A stretch of 64,000 nt of DNA from Pedobacter chinensis (GCF_003339865.1 NZ_QPKV01000002.1:806001-870000); one strand, 5' to 3'; positions 8,316 through 18,202 are shown, counted from the first letter of the stretch. The notes: a model not told the origin generated them from the letters alone. Program-made: numbers and translations.

Positions 8316-9290
8316 ATGAAATTTAGCACGCAGCTTTTTACATTTTTGGTGTTGCTTTTTTCTTTATCTATTTCTGGTTTTGCTCAAACTACCAATCCGC
8401 CAAGAGTAAGTTGTCCGGAGGCTGCTCAGTTTTATGCAAAAGATAGTATCAATATTGTAACTTTTGGTGCGAGTACAGTGGAAGGTGTTGGTGGTGTTGG
8501 TTTTCAGGATGCACTTAAAAATAATTTCTTAAACTGCTATACAAACAAAATTGTTGATATCACCAATCATGGGATAGGTGGGCAAACTACCTATCAGGGT
8601 TTATTAAGAATCGACAATGCCATAAGGGATCGAACGGGCTTTATTGTGATTTCCATGGGAATTAATGATGCAGCGGCAATTGCCAATGGCAGAGGCAGCA
8701 TTGCTGAAACCGAGGCCAATATGCGATCATTGATCACAACGAGTTTAAAGCAAAATTTAGTGCCCATTCTTTGTACTTTACAAAATGTGGATGACCGGAA
8801 CAATCAATCACTTGTTCAGGTAAATGCTAATATCAGGGCCATAAATACGATTTACAGAAGATTAGTTACAGAATATAAAATTTACCTGGCCGACATTAAT
8901 GCTGCCGTAAGAAGAGACTTCAGCCTGTATCAGGATACTTTTCACCCTAATGCACGGGGATATAGATTAATCAGTTACGTTATATTTGATGCTATAAACA
9001 AAGCTATTTTCGATAAATTCCTCCTGTTTGTTGTATCTCAAAATTATCCCAATCCTGCAGGAACCCAAACCTTTATTGATGTGGTTTTACCAGAAACTGA
9101 TAAAATCAATATTCAGGTGTATGACATGTTGGGCCGTATTGTGAAAACAGTTTTAAATGAATATCTGAATACAGGTAAACATACCTTAGAAATAAATACA
9201 ACGACATTTGTACCTGGTATTTATTTTTTCAAAATCACTTCCGATTCCGGTCAGTACAATGCGGTAAAAAAGTTTATTGTAGCGAGGTAA
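8316..9290 (+). CDS. Secreted SGNH hydrolase with type IX sorting domain
   Basis: A 324-residue protein with a signal peptide ending near GFAQ. The SGNH/GDSL catalytic set is complete: Ser53 in TFGASTVEG, Gly in GIGGQT, Asn117 in SMGINDA, and Asp207/His210 in DTFHPN. Such enzymes are esterases or lipases acting on acyl or acetyl esters. Residues from about 243 (SQNYPNPAGTQT) to the C-terminus form a Por-secretion type A sorting domain (INIQVYDMLGRIVK, then YFFKI, ending KKFIVAR). The protein is therefore exported by the type IX system and attached to or released from the cell surface. It is divergent from the dipeptidase gene across 268 bases of AT-rich DNA. Confidence 0.92.
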   Translation: MKFSTQLFTFLVLLFSLSISGFAQTTNPPRVSCPEAAQFYAKDSINIVTFGASTVEGVGGVGFQDALKNNFLNCYTNKIVDITNHGIGGQTTYQGLLRIDNAIRDRTGFIVISMGINDAAAIANGRGSIAETEANMRSLITTSLKQNLVPILCTLQNVDDRNNQSLVQVNANIRAINTIYRRLVTEYKIYLADINAAVRRDFSLYQDTFHPNARGYRLISYVIFDAINKAIFDKFLLFVVSQNYPNPAGTQTFIDVVLPETDKINIQVYDMLGRIVKTVLNEYLNTGKHTLEINTTTFVPGIYFFKITSDSGQYNAVKKFIVAR

Positions 9291-9348
9291 CAAAAGATTT
9301 AACAGATTGTCTCAAGGAGAGATTAATTTAGTTTTATATCTTTAAACC

Positions 9349-9894
9349 ATGTCTGCAGAAATTTTTACAAACGAAGCCATTGATCTGGAATCACTTCCTA
9401 AATATGAAGAGATCCATTTGAACAAACCCCATTCAGATTACTGGAAAATCATTTGCATCAATCTTTTCATCTTATTTTTATTAATTGGAATCGGAGGAGG
9501 TTTGCTAATTGTTTTCAATCAAAAAGTCAGGCCGCATGTTATCTTAATTGCAACTGTTTATGTGGCATTGATGGTAATTTTCTTTCTCCTCTTTTGGGCG
9601 AGTTTTAAAAAACGCGGATATGCAATAAGAACCAAAGATGTGATTTATAAAAGTGGCATCATTGCAGAATCGACTACAATTGTTCCTTTAAACAGAATCC
9701 AGCATATCGAACTGAATGAAGGCATGCTCTCCAGAATCTACAAACTTGGTTCACTACAAATTTTTACTGCCGGTGGGCAAACAGGGCATCTTCGGATAGC
9801 CGGAATCCCGATAGCTGAGGCAAAAAGCATCAGAGATTTGCTTTTGAACAAGCTTGATCTGATCGAAAATCCTGAAACTGAAAACGAAATATAA
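9349..9894 (+). CDS. PH-domain membrane protein, YdbS-like
   Basis: A 181-residue protein with two membrane segments (about residues 40-60 and 68-88) followed by a bacterial PH-like domain (DUF304/bPH2) at about 95-170: RTKDVIYKSGIIAESTT, then VPLNRIQHIELNEG and SRIYKLGSLQIFTAGG. The stop codon overlaps the next start by one base (TAATG), so the two are translationally coupled, as in ydbS-ydbT pairs. The role of this membrane pair is not established. A TATCTTTA element at 9337-9344, just before the ATG, resembles the Bacteroidetes -7 box, which would give a very short leader. Confidence 0.85.
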   Translation: MSAEIFTNEAIDLESLPKYEEIHLNKPHSDYWKIICINLFILFLLIGIGGGLLIVFNQKVRPHVILIATVYVALMVIFFLLFWASFKKRGYAIRTKDVIYKSGIIAESTTIVPLNRIQHIELNEGMLSRIYKLGSLQIFTAGGQTGHLRIAGIPIAEAKSIRDLLLNKLDLIENPETENEI

Positions 9895-11402
9895 TGAACA
9901 ACGATTTCAGCAAACCACAACGGCAATCGGCCTTTGGCATCATTATCATTGCTGCCCATACCGCATACAAAATCGGCAAAGCCACGATTTTTTTCCTGAT
10001 CTATGCGTTTGTTAAAATGGGTGCAGCCTACACCACTTACACCTTACTCGGCATTGGGTTAATTATTTTACTTTGCTTGATCTTTTCTTATTTATGGTAT
10101 TTAAACTTCACTTTCTTTTTAGATAAAGAAAAACAGGAATTTGTGGTTAATAAAGGAATTTTAAACCGTGATCAGGTAATCATTCAACTGGATAAAATTC
10201 AACAGGTTAACATTAACCAGAATATCCTGCAGAAATTAATTGGTGTTTACGGGTTGAAAATCGATACTGCCGGATCAAGCGGAGAGGAAGTGAGCATTAA
10301 AGCCATTGATGAAGTTTCTGCTTATAACTTAAAAGAACATTTGTTGAGCAGAAAAACAGAAACAGTTCCTACGGCATTGGTATCTGACAAAAAAGCAACC
10401 GATGCAGAAAACACACCAATTTTAAGAATAAGCTCATGGACATTGTTTAAAGTTGGCTTAACATCCAACTACGGACAAAGCTTAGCGCTGATGGTGGCCT
10501 TTTTCTTATACACCATTCAAGAGGCACGGCACATTATGGATGTGTTCGAACTCGATAAAGGCTATGTTAAAAGTACTGTGTTAGGGCTTGCTACTTTATT
10601 TTCTGTTGCAGTAATTGTTTTTATCCTCTTAGTGGTTTTGCTGATTATTAACCTGCTAAGAACCTTTTATAAGTATTTTGAATTAGAGATTAGCCAGCAC
10701 AGGCATTCATTGCTCCTATCATCAGGTTTAATTGCTAAAAAAAGCACATTAATTAGTCCGAACAAGGTTCAGATTACCAAATATAGCCAAAACTACTTTC
10801 AGAAGAAACTTAATATGTTGAACATAAGTTTAAAGCAAGCTCATTTTGGAGAAAGTAAAAAAGGGCATGAAATGCAGGGTAACACTTTGGAAATTGTGGG
10901 TTGTAATACTCATGAACGTGATGAGTTATTAAAAATGATATTAACACGAGTTCCGCTTAAAGGCAAAACCTTTATACCCGACTGGCGGTTTTTAAACCTG
11001 CCGATTTTCTTTAAGCTGGTTTTACCTGTGGCCATTTTCTTAATCATCATATTTAATGTGCCTGAATTAAAACCTTATATTGGATTTGCAATTGCTTACC
11101 TGATTACTGGTGTTTTGATGATTTATATCAGCTACCGCAAACACCGGATATCGGTAAATCAGGATTTTATTATCAAAACGAGTGGCATCTGGGATATCTC
11201 CAACGAAATCATCATGCCCAATAAAATTCAGGCCATAACTACCTCACAGTATCCCTGGCATAAGAGTGTAGATGTTGGTCATTTATGCTTACACACTGCT
11301 GCCGGAGAAATTCATTTCAAATATGGTAATTATACTGAAATTAAACAGCTGGTAAATTATTGGTTATATCAGGTGGAAAGCGGAAACGAGAATTGGATGT
11401 AG
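9894..11402 (+). CDS. PH-domain membrane protein, YdbT-like
   Basis: A 502-residue membrane protein with three PH-like repeats of the DUF304 type, each introduced by a membrane hairpin. Repeat 1 is near residues 80-150 (VNKGILNRDQVIIQLDKIQQV), repeat 2 near 275-360 (SSGLIAKKSTLISPNKVQIT) and repeat 3 near 425-495 (TSGIWDISNEIIMPNKIQAI). The three-repeat form is that of YdbT, the partner of YdbS. It overlaps the upstream gene by one base. The function is unknown in detail; a role at the membrane is inferred. The coding region ends 40 bases before a tandem repeat array. Confidence 0.85.
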   Translation: MNNDFSKPQRQSAFGIIIIAAHTAYKIGKATIFFLIYAFVKMGAAYTTYTLLGIGLIILLCLIFSYLWYLNFTFFLDKEKQEFVVNKGILNRDQVIIQLDKIQQVNINQNILQKLIGVYGLKIDTAGSSGEEVSIKAIDEVSAYNLKEHLLSRKTETVPTALVSDKKATDAENTPILRISSWTLFKVGLTSNYGQSLALMVAFFLYTIQEARHIMDVFELDKGYVKSTVLGLATLFSVAVIVFILLVVLLIINLLRTFYKYFELEISQHRHSLLLSSGLIAKKSTLISPNKVQITKYSQNYFQKKLNMLNISLKQAHFGESKKGHEMQGNTLEIVGCNTHERDELLKMILTRVPLKGKTFIPDWRFLNLPIFFKLVLPVAIFLIIIFNVPELKPYIGFAIAYLITGVLMIYISYRKHRISVNQDFIIKTSGIWDISNEIIMPNKIQAITTSQYPWHKSVDVGHLCLHTAAGEIHFKYGNYTEIKQLVNYWLYQVESGNENWM

Positions 11403-11442
11403 ATCTGGTTCAACAAAAGGATTTGTTATACTGACCTTCGGT

Positions 11443-12042
11443 AAGAATCTGCGTAATCCGCCGCATCAGCGGGAAACCTATAGTATCATAACCCCTTTGA
11501 TTGCCAACCCACCATCCCCAATTATGCTTCTTCTTCTTTAGCAAATTATCTCCCACAAATTGAAAATGATTTTCGCAGAGAAAAAATCTGCATGATCTGC
11601 GGCATCAGCGGGAAAACCTATAGTATCATAATCTCTTTAATTGCTAACCCACCATCCCTAATTATGTTTCTTCTTCTTTAACAAATTATTTCCCGCTGAT
11701 TGAAATGATTTTCGCAGAGAAAATCTGCGTGATCCGCCGCATCAGCGGGACACCTATAGTATCATAACCCCGTTAATTGCTAACCCACCATCCCCAATTA
11801 TGCTTCTTCTTCTTTAGCAAATTATCTCCCGCAGATTGAAAATGATTTTCGCAGAGAAAAAACCTGCGTGATCTGCGGCATCAGCGGGAAAACCTACAGT
11901 ATTATAACCCCTTTAATTGCTAACCCACCATCCCCAATTATGCTTCTTCTTTAGCAAATTATTTCCTGCAGAAGATTTTCGCAGAGAAAAAATCTGCGTG
12001 ATCTGCGGCATCAGCGGGAAAACCTATAGTATCATAATCCCT
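11443..12042. repeat. Tandem array, about 138-bp unit, 4 full copies plus one partial
   Basis: The landmark GCATCAGCGGGA recurs near 11463, 11602, 11739, 11878 and 12008, spaced 139, 137, 139 and 130 bases. Each unit contains TCTGCGTGATCTGCGGC followed by ATCAGCGGGA, with an upstream copy of TCCCGCTGAT in at least one unit, giving 10-bp inverted ends. Each unit also contains CCTATAGTATCATAA. The last partial unit runs into the DUF493 gene, and its bases 12024-12042 are the final codons and stop of that gene. The earlier units carry the same codons (IKG-V/I-MIL-stop on the minus strand) without a gene attached. Confidence 0.9.
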
Positions 12043-12347
12043 TTGATGTTTCCAGCTTGTTTGTAAACAGCAATTACTTCATCAGCATTTTGCATTTCTT
12101 TTTTTACTGTAATGGATACGTATTTACCAGTTTTAGAAGGTTGCTCAATAAATTCATCATTAGGCAAAATCTTACGCAATTCTTCTATTTTATCTAACCC
12201 GCCGGTGATAATAAACTTAAAATTATACACACCCGGAAACTTTTCAACAGTTTCTAATTTTTCTTTTAAGTTGGCATAAATATCTGTACTCGTGCCTTCT
12301 GGGATATCAGTAAACTCAATATCTTTATTTATTTTTTTCTCTTCCAT
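12024..12347 (-). CDS. DUF493 family protein
   Basis: A 107-residue cytoplasmic protein. FPGVYNFKFIITGGLDKIEEL, PSKTGKYVSITVKKEM and the final NIKGIMIL strand match the small alpha/beta DUF493 (YbeD-like) fold. That fold resembles the regulatory ACT domain of amino-acid enzymes; the partner is unknown. The last seven codons and the TAG stop are part of the downstream tandem array, so the array was generated from, or inserted at, the end of this gene. The start at ATG 12347 is supported by the acidic N-terminus typical of Bacteroidetes members. The stretch 12348-12647 beyond it holds no gene I can support. Confidence 0.85.
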   Translation of the reverse strand: MEEKKINKDIEFTDIPEGTSTDIYANLKEKLETVEKFPGVYNFKFIITGGLDKIEELRKILPNDEFIEQPSKTGKYVSITVKKEMQNADEVIAVYKQAGNIKGIMIL

Positions 12348-12617
12348 AATTCGAACATATCAAATTCTATTCCCAAATAGTTGGGGTGTAATCTTGGCAG
12401 AAATAAGAAGTCTATTCAAGACTTAAAAACCCCATCATTTCGAGCACGGCCGAAAAATCTTTGCACCTTGAAATTTTGCATAAATTCCTTTCCCAAACCT
12501 TTGGGTTTTGTCCACTGCCTACAAATCCCGCTCTTCAAGGAAAGGTTTCAACTGCAAAGAACAATTACTCCTGGAGAATCACTTTTTGCCATATGGCAAG
12601 TCTAGTTCATTTTCTAA

Positions 12618-13619
<1,002 letters not shown>

Positions 13620-13621
13620 AT

Positions 13622-13757
13622 GAGCAAAACACATCAACATTTGAAAAAAATCAATTTTTGTCTTTGGAATTTAGAACATGGCTAAAAGCCCGTGCAACCA
13701 ATATGGGTTTAATGTAAAGGCTGCCAAGTGTTTCTCACTGAATGAAATTGAAGCTTA
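13622..13757 (+). pseudogene. Frameshifted 3' remnant of an unknown gene
   Basis: After the reductase stop, a frame from 13622 reads EQNTSTFEKNQFLSLEFR then TWLKARATNMG before a stop at 13706-13708. The adjoining frame continues NVKAAKCFSLNEIEA to a stop at 13755-13757. Together they read like one protein C-terminus broken by a frameshift and lacking its 5' part. I do not recognise the family. The rest of the gap to 13942 has a weak GCCCGA / TCGGGC hairpin near 13760-13783 that could be the old terminator. Low confidence. Confidence 0.3.
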
Positions 13758-13942
13758 ATGCCCGATTGGTAAACATTCGGGCCTCCTCAAAATATTGTTT
13801 AGTAGAAATCTGAAAATAGCCTCCTTTCAATCCATTTCCGTTCAGAACTTTTGGATGGCTAAGCGGTAGGTCTAACATTTCTCAACAATAATAGTCTAAT
13901 CAGTATTCAGATCACGAACAAAAATATATCTTTATATCAGCA

Positions 13943-14422
13943 ATGAAAAAAACAACTTTAATCATTCTCATAACTGTGATATCATTTTGCTTTGGTTTCG
14001 CATTTAAGACAATAATAACACCACAAAATAAAAACGCAATAAAAATGAAAAAAGTAACAGGTATAGGCGGCATTTTTTTCAAATGCAAAGATCCAAAAGC
14101 AATTAACGAATGGTATAAAACACACCTTGGGTTTGATACAACTCCCTACGGAACAAGCTTTGAATGGCGCCAAAGTGATGACAGCACAAAAAAGGGACTT
14201 ACCCAATGGAACCCTTTTGCAGAAAACACAAAATATTTTGAGCCTTCAGCAAAAGACTTCATGATAAACTACAGGGTAGAGAATTTAGAAGCATTGGTTG
14301 AAGAATTAAGAAAGGAAAACGTAACCATCGTTGATAAAATTGAAACATACGATTATGGTAAATTTGTTCATATTTTAGATATTGAAGGAAACAAAATTCA
14401 ATTATGGGAACCTCATGATTAA
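13943..14422 (+). CDS. VOC (glyoxalase/bleomycin resistance) superfamily protein
   Basis: A 159-residue protein. Residues 36-156 form a VOC fold: VTGIGGIFFKCKDPKAINEWY opening, GLTQWNPF, the MINYRVENLEALVEELRKENV helix and the closing KFVHILDIEGNKIQLWEPHD with the usual metal-ligand Glu. The first 25 residues form a hydrophobic segment like a signal anchor, which is unusual for this normally cytosolic family. An internal ATG at codon 35 would give a standard VOC protein, so either start is possible. A TATCTTTA element at 13927-13934 fits a -7 box close to the upstream ATG. Function beyond the family is unknown. Confidence 0.8.
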   Translation: MKKTTLIILITVISFCFGFAFKTIITPQNKNAIKMKKVTGIGGIFFKCKDPKAINEWYKTHLGFDTTPYGTSFEWRQSDDSTKKGLTQWNPFAENTKYFEPSAKDFMINYRVENLEALVEELRKENVTIVDKIETYDYGKFVHILDIEGNKIQLWEPHD

Positions 14423-14534
14423 AACATTGATCAAACCTTTGGCAAACGGACAAAAATGAAATAAGCAAAAACACCTGCCATTAACCAGGGGGTTACGGTC
14501 GTTTTAATGCGGTATCCTAAACGGACAGATAGTA

Positions 14535-15293
14535 ATGGACAGTGACTTAATATATCAAAACATCAAGCCTGATAAATCGCTTTCAGACTTTGTAGAAAGT
14601 TTTTGGTTTTTGCACAATCAATCTGATCGCAATAAAGAAACAATAGGATTACCTGACGGGCGTATTGATTTATCTCTTTTTAAATCATCCACGGTGCCTT
14701 TTCGGATCAGACTTTTAGGTGTGGGCACACAACAATACGAGCAGGGCACTATACCAGCCAATAGTTTGATTTTTTCCGTTAGTTTTAAATTACTTGCCGT
14801 AGAATACATTTTTCATGAAACCATTTCCGATATCGTAAACAATGGAAAATTACTGCCAACTGATTTTTGGGATTTCAGTGCTGATGATTTAGAAGATTTT
14901 GATGCATTTTGCGATAAGGCTTCACAAAAAATTCAATCGCTTTTACCGAAAGAAATTGATCAACGCAAGCAAAAATTATTTGAATTGATCTATGCTACAA
15001 ATGGCGCTATTACTATAAAACAACTATCTGATAACGTTGGCTGGAGCAGTCGCCAGATTAACCGGTACTTCAATCAGCAATTCGGCATTTCACTAAAAGT
15101 GTATTGCAATATAATTCGTTTTCGCGCATCATTAGCACACATTGCACAGGGGAAACTTTTCCCCGAAGAAAATTTTTTTGACCAAACCCACTTCATCAAA
15201 GAAATAAAAAAATTTTCTGGCGTAGTACCAAAAGAATTATTTAAAAACAAAAACGACCGATTTATACTATTATCAGCACTGACCTCAACATAA
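14535..15293 (+). CDS. AraC-family transcriptional regulator
   Basis: A 252-residue protein. The N-terminal half (about residues 1-120, SDFVESFWFLHNQS, GLPDGRIDLSLF) matches the ligand-binding region found in Bacteroidetes AraC proteins of the DUF6597 type. The C-terminal half carries two helix-turn-helix motifs: TIKQLSDNVGWSSRQINRYFNQQFG and FDQTHFIKEIKKFSGVVPKEL. The gene sits 21 bases before the flavin monooxygenase gene on the same strand, so it probably forms an operon with it and may control its expression. No operator was identified. Confidence 0.88.
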   Translation: MDSDLIYQNIKPDKSLSDFVESFWFLHNQSDRNKETIGLPDGRIDLSLFKSSTVPFRIRLLGVGTQQYEQGTIPANSLIFSVSFKLLAVEYIFHETISDIVNNGKLLPTDFWDFSADDLEDFDAFCDKASQKIQSLLPKEIDQRKQKLFELIYATNGAITIKQLSDNVGWSSRQINRYFNQQFGISLKVYCNIIRFRASLAHIAQGKLFPEENFFDQTHFIKEIKKFSGVVPKELFKNKNDRFILLSALTST

Positions 15294-15314
15294 CTTTGTT
15301 GCATAAATTAAGTT

Positions 15315-16472
15315 ATGTTGGTACAAAATAAAAAAATCGCCATTGTGGGCGGAGGAATGGGCGGATTGACCTTAGCAAAACTTTTGCAAATGCAAAACGT
15401 TGAGGTAAAAGTTTACGAAAGAGATGTTAATCGTGAGGTGCGTGTGCAGGGCACTCCACTTGATTTGCATGAAGACTCTGGTTTAGAAGCAATAAAACGA
15501 GCTGGTTTACTTGAAGAATTCCATAAACACTATCGTCCGATTGCAAGCAGAATGATGGTTTTGGATAAAACATTCAGTGTCAAATTCAGCGATCATGATA
15601 AAGAAAAATCTCTTTCAGAAATCTGCCCCGAAATTGATCGGGCACCCTTGAGGGATATTTTGCTTGATTCATTGAAGCCTGATACTATTGTATGGAACAG
15701 TCATTTTATTTCAATGGAAAAAGAAAAAAACGGCTGGCTCTTGCATTTCAAAAACGGAACAAACGCTTATGCTGATTTAGTGGTGGCTGCTGATGGTGCA
15801 AACTCCAGGGTACGTTCGTATCTAACTGCTGAAAAGCCTGTTTATGCTGGTGTTACGCTAATTGAGGGAACTATTTACAACGCAGAGAAAAATGCACCAA
15901 AACTTTTTGAATTTGCAAAAGGTGGTAAAGTGATGGCTTTTAGTGATGAACAAATGCTCACTTACGGCACAAAAGGCGATGGCACACTGATGTTTATTGC
16001 AAGCAGCAGAATGCCCGAAAATTGGATTACAGAAAGCAGCATTGATTTCAAAAACAAGGATCAGGTTTTTGAGTGGTTCAAAAAAATATATGCAGGTTGG
16101 AATGATCAATGGGATGAGCTTTTTACAAGTGATGAGGCATATTTTATCCCTCGTCCGCAATACTATTTTCCGTTCAGCCAAACCTGGGAAACACAGGAAA
16201 ACCTGACGATGCTTGGCGATGCTGCTCATCGTATGCCACCATTTGCAGGCAAGGGTGCAAATCTGGCTATGCAGGATGCATTTGAACTGGCAGAATGCTT
16301 AACGAATGAAAGAAATTCTGATATAAAAACTGTGCTTTCTCATTTTGAAAAACAGATGCAGCAAAGAGCCGCAGAAGCCACAAAAGAAACCCTGGAAAAT
16401 ATGGAAAAACTGCACTCAAAAATTGCACTTGAAAGTTTGTTGCAAATGTTTAGTACGGGAAGTGAATCATAA
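15315..16472 (+). CDS. FAD-dependent monooxygenase, TetX-like
   Basis: A 385-residue class A flavoprotein monooxygenase. The features are the GxGxxG motif near the N-terminus (IVGGGMGGLTLAKLL), the acidic ribose-binding residue in VKVYERD, the DG motif (VVAADGANSRVR) and the GD motif GDAAHRMPPFAGKGANLAMQDA. Overall order and spacing resemble TetX as I recall it (KLLQ...VYERD...TLDLH...GLEA). TetX hydroxylates tetracyclines, but many Bacteroidetes relatives have other substrates. It is paired with an AraC regulator 21 bases upstream. No signal peptide, so it should act in the cytoplasm with NADPH and oxygen. Confidence 0.88.
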   Translation: MLVQNKKIAIVGGGMGGLTLAKLLQMQNVEVKVYERDVNREVRVQGTPLDLHEDSGLEAIKRAGLLEEFHKHYRPIASRMMVLDKTFSVKFSDHDKEKSLSEICPEIDRAPLRDILLDSLKPDTIVWNSHFISMEKEKNGWLLHFKNGTNAYADLVVAADGANSRVRSYLTAEKPVYAGVTLIEGTIYNAEKNAPKLFEFAKGGKVMAFSDEQMLTYGTKGDGTLMFIASSRMPENWITESSIDFKNKDQVFEWFKKIYAGWNDQWDELFTSDEAYFIPRPQYYFPFSQTWETQENLTMLGDAAHRMPPFAGKGANLAMQDAFELAECLTNERNSDIKTVLSHFEKQMQQRAAEATKETLENMEKLHSKIALESLLQMFSTGSES

Positions 16473-16583
16473 GTTTAAAAATCAATATAACACTACTCTT
16501 CGGTTTTTTTGACTTTTCTATAATCATTCCACCACTTTACAAAGCTTACATGAGATTATCTGGAGAAGTAAACCATACTTTGA

Positions 16584-16742
16584 TTTGACAGGCAAATAAT
16601 TTTCACACCTAATTTACCAGACAACACGGATATAGCAATGGACCTTTACCGGCCAGACGAGGCTTTAATCTATGGTGGTGATGTTACTACCCGAATCATT
16701 TACCATGACGGGATTAGAATTATTAAACCTCCGCTGCAATAG
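16584..16742 (+). pseudogene. Possible C-terminal gene fragment, unknown family
   Basis: An open frame without a convincing start reads FDRQIIFTPNLPDNTDIAMD then LYRPDEALIYGGDVTTRIIY and ends in a stop at 16740-16742. The composition looks protein-like but I do not recognise it. It lies in the 380-base gap between the monooxygenase gene and the tRNA terminator. It may be a decayed 3' end or chance; low confidence. Confidence 0.22.
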
Positions 16743-16797
16743 AAGGATCAACATCGGTAATTCTTACAATTAAAACAGAAGTAGATTAAAATAAAAA

Positions 16798-16832
16798 AAC
16801 CAGACTTTGAACTTTTCAAAGTCTGGTTTTTT
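16798..16832. terminator. Strong bidirectional terminator
   Basis: Arms AACCAGACTTTGA and TCAAAGTCTGGTT (13 bp, perfect) with a short loop, flanked by A-run and T-run on both sides. On the minus strand it ends the tRNA-Leu transcript 28 bases past the tRNA. It can also end transcription from the left. Confidence 0.9.
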
Positions 16833-16859
16833 TATTTTAAAGCATATATGCCTAAACAG

Positions 16860-16943
16860 TACCCAGAAGCAGATTCGAACTGCCACGCCGTTGCCAGCGC
16901 CACCCCCTCAAGATGGTGCGTCTACCAATTTCGCCACCTGGGT
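16860..16943 (-). tRNA. tRNA-Leu, anticodon GAG
   Basis: Read on the minus strand, the acceptor stem ACCCAGG pairs with the 3' TCTGGGT. The D region is TTGGTAGACGC. The anticodon stem CCATC / GGTGG encloses the loop TTGAGGG, so positions 34-36 are GAG. A long variable arm (class II) and the T-arm GTTCGAATC follow. The 3' CCA is not encoded. It lies downstream of the MBL hydrolase gene on the same strand and may be co-transcribed with it. Confidence 0.92.
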
Positions 16944-16988
16944 TTATGCTGCAAATATAATTTAATTTTGGATTTTTGAAATAGAGAT

Positions 16989-17753
16989 TTACAATTCAAT
17001 TTTCAATCCATCATAAGCCAGCCTGATGTTTAAAGGCAATTCTTTTTCCACTTCCTCATGTAAACCCAAATTATGGCTGATATGTGTTAAATAAGTTATT
17101 TCAGCGCCTACTTTTTGCGCAAATTCGATTGCCTCGGTTAAGGTAAAATGAGAAATATGCGATTCTCTCTGTAAAGCATTGATGACTAATATTTTTGTTC
17201 CTTTAATTTGCTCAAAACTTGCTTCAGAAATGGTTTTTGCATCTGTTATGTAAGTAAAATCTCCTATTCTATAACCTGTAATGGATAATAAATGGTGCAT
17301 CACTTCAAAAGGAATAATTTTATTTCTGCCAATTAAAAAATCTTCTCCATTGGTTACTGTATGAAGATTGATTTGTGGTACACCATGATATTTATGTTCA
17401 GCAAAAATATAGTAAAACTCTCGTTTTAAAGCTGTTTGAACCCGCTCGGTAGCATAAACATCAATAACCTTATGCAATAAATAGTTAAATGGACGTATAT
17501 CATCCAAACCGGCAATATGATCTTTATGTTCATGAGTAAAAAGAACGGCATCCAGATCTTTTACATTTTCACGCAAAAGCTGGTAACGAAAATCAGGACC
17601 GCTATCTACAACAATGGTTTTATCATCGGTTTGAATTAAAATTGAGGTGCGTAAACGTTTATCTCTTTGATCTGTTGATTGGCAAACTTTGCAATTACAT
17701 GCTATTACAGGAACGCCTTGAGATGTACCAGTGCCCAAAAAAGTTACTTTCAT
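16989..17753 (-). CDS. MBL-fold metallo-hydrolase, PhnP-like
   Basis: A 254-residue metallo-beta-lactamase-fold phosphodiesterase. The metal motif THEHKDHIAG gives His74, His76, Asp78 and His79. The N-terminal GTGTSQGVP turn and the structural zinc cysteines ACNCKVC (Cys19, 21, 24) are typical of the PhnP group, which opens cyclic phosphates. C-terminal ligands appear in MHH, TDAK and LTHISHN. No phosphonate genes are nearby, so the physiological substrate is uncertain. The small gene at 17803-18075 lies just upstream on the same strand, followed in order by this gene, the tRNA and a terminator. Confidence 0.88.
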   Translation of the reverse strand: MKVTFLGTGTSQGVPVIACNCKVCQSTDQRDKRLRTSILIQTDDKTIVVDSGPDFRYQLLRENVKDLDAVLFTHEHKDHIAGLDDIRPFNYLLHKVIDVYATERVQTALKREFYYIFAEHKYHGVPQINLHTVTNGEDFLIGRNKIIPFEVMHHLLSITGYRIGDFTYITDAKTISEASFEQIKGTKILVINALQRESHISHFTLTEAIEFAQKVGAEITYLTHISHNLGLHEEVEKELPLNIRLAYDGLKIEL

Positions 17754-17802
17754 CGGCTTAAACTTTCCTTTCCAAATGCATAATTCGAGTACTGTTTATC
17801 CA

Positions 17803-18075
17803 TTAAAATAATTCGGTTTGCTGTAAAGAGTGAAAAAATTGACGTTGCTTTTCATCTAACAGATTTTCATCAGCATTGGTTTGCTTAACCAAAGCAACTA
17901 AAGCTGCAATTTTACCCTCCAGGTTGGAAAATTTATTAACTACAATGATTTTATTATGCTCAAGCAGGCATGAACCTGTTTTAAAGTTCCCCTTTTCATA
18001 ACGAACCTTGTAACCCATCGCTAAAAGCAAGGCTTCCAATTTCTCTAAAGTATGGTTTGTTAGTGGCAATGACAT
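17803..18075 (-). CDS. Conserved small protein, unknown function
   Basis: A 90-residue protein when started at the ATG at 18075; a longer reading from a TTG at 18093 is possible but adds only MFTFVS. No membrane segment. A helical N-terminus (TLEKLEALLLAMGYKVRYEKG), two strands (SCLLEHNKIIVVNKF) and a helical C-terminus are seen. I do not recognise a named family. It lies 49 bases upstream of the MBL hydrolase gene in the same direction and is probably co-transcribed. Confidence 0.65.
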   Translation of the reverse strand: MSLPLTNHTLEKLEALLLAMGYKVRYEKGNFKTGSCLLEHNKIIVVNKFSNLEGKIAALVALVKQTNADENLLDEKQRQFFHSLQQTELF

Positions 18076-18202
18076 TGAAACAAATGTAAACAATAACAGA
18101 TTTAATCAGGTAATTTTTTAAAATTTGCCTGATTAAATCTGCTACTCTACTCAAATCAAACCTAAACATTTTTTTAAAACATTGAGGTTACACCTAACGT
18201 TA

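Noticed and set aside
11443-12042. CRISPR array at the 138-bp repeats
   Set aside because: The units are homologous along their full length; there are no spacers and no cas genes.
12381-12605. 74-codon open frame before the aldo/keto reductase gene
   Set aside because: The composition is not protein-like; no family; lies in an intergenic stretch with no promoter box.
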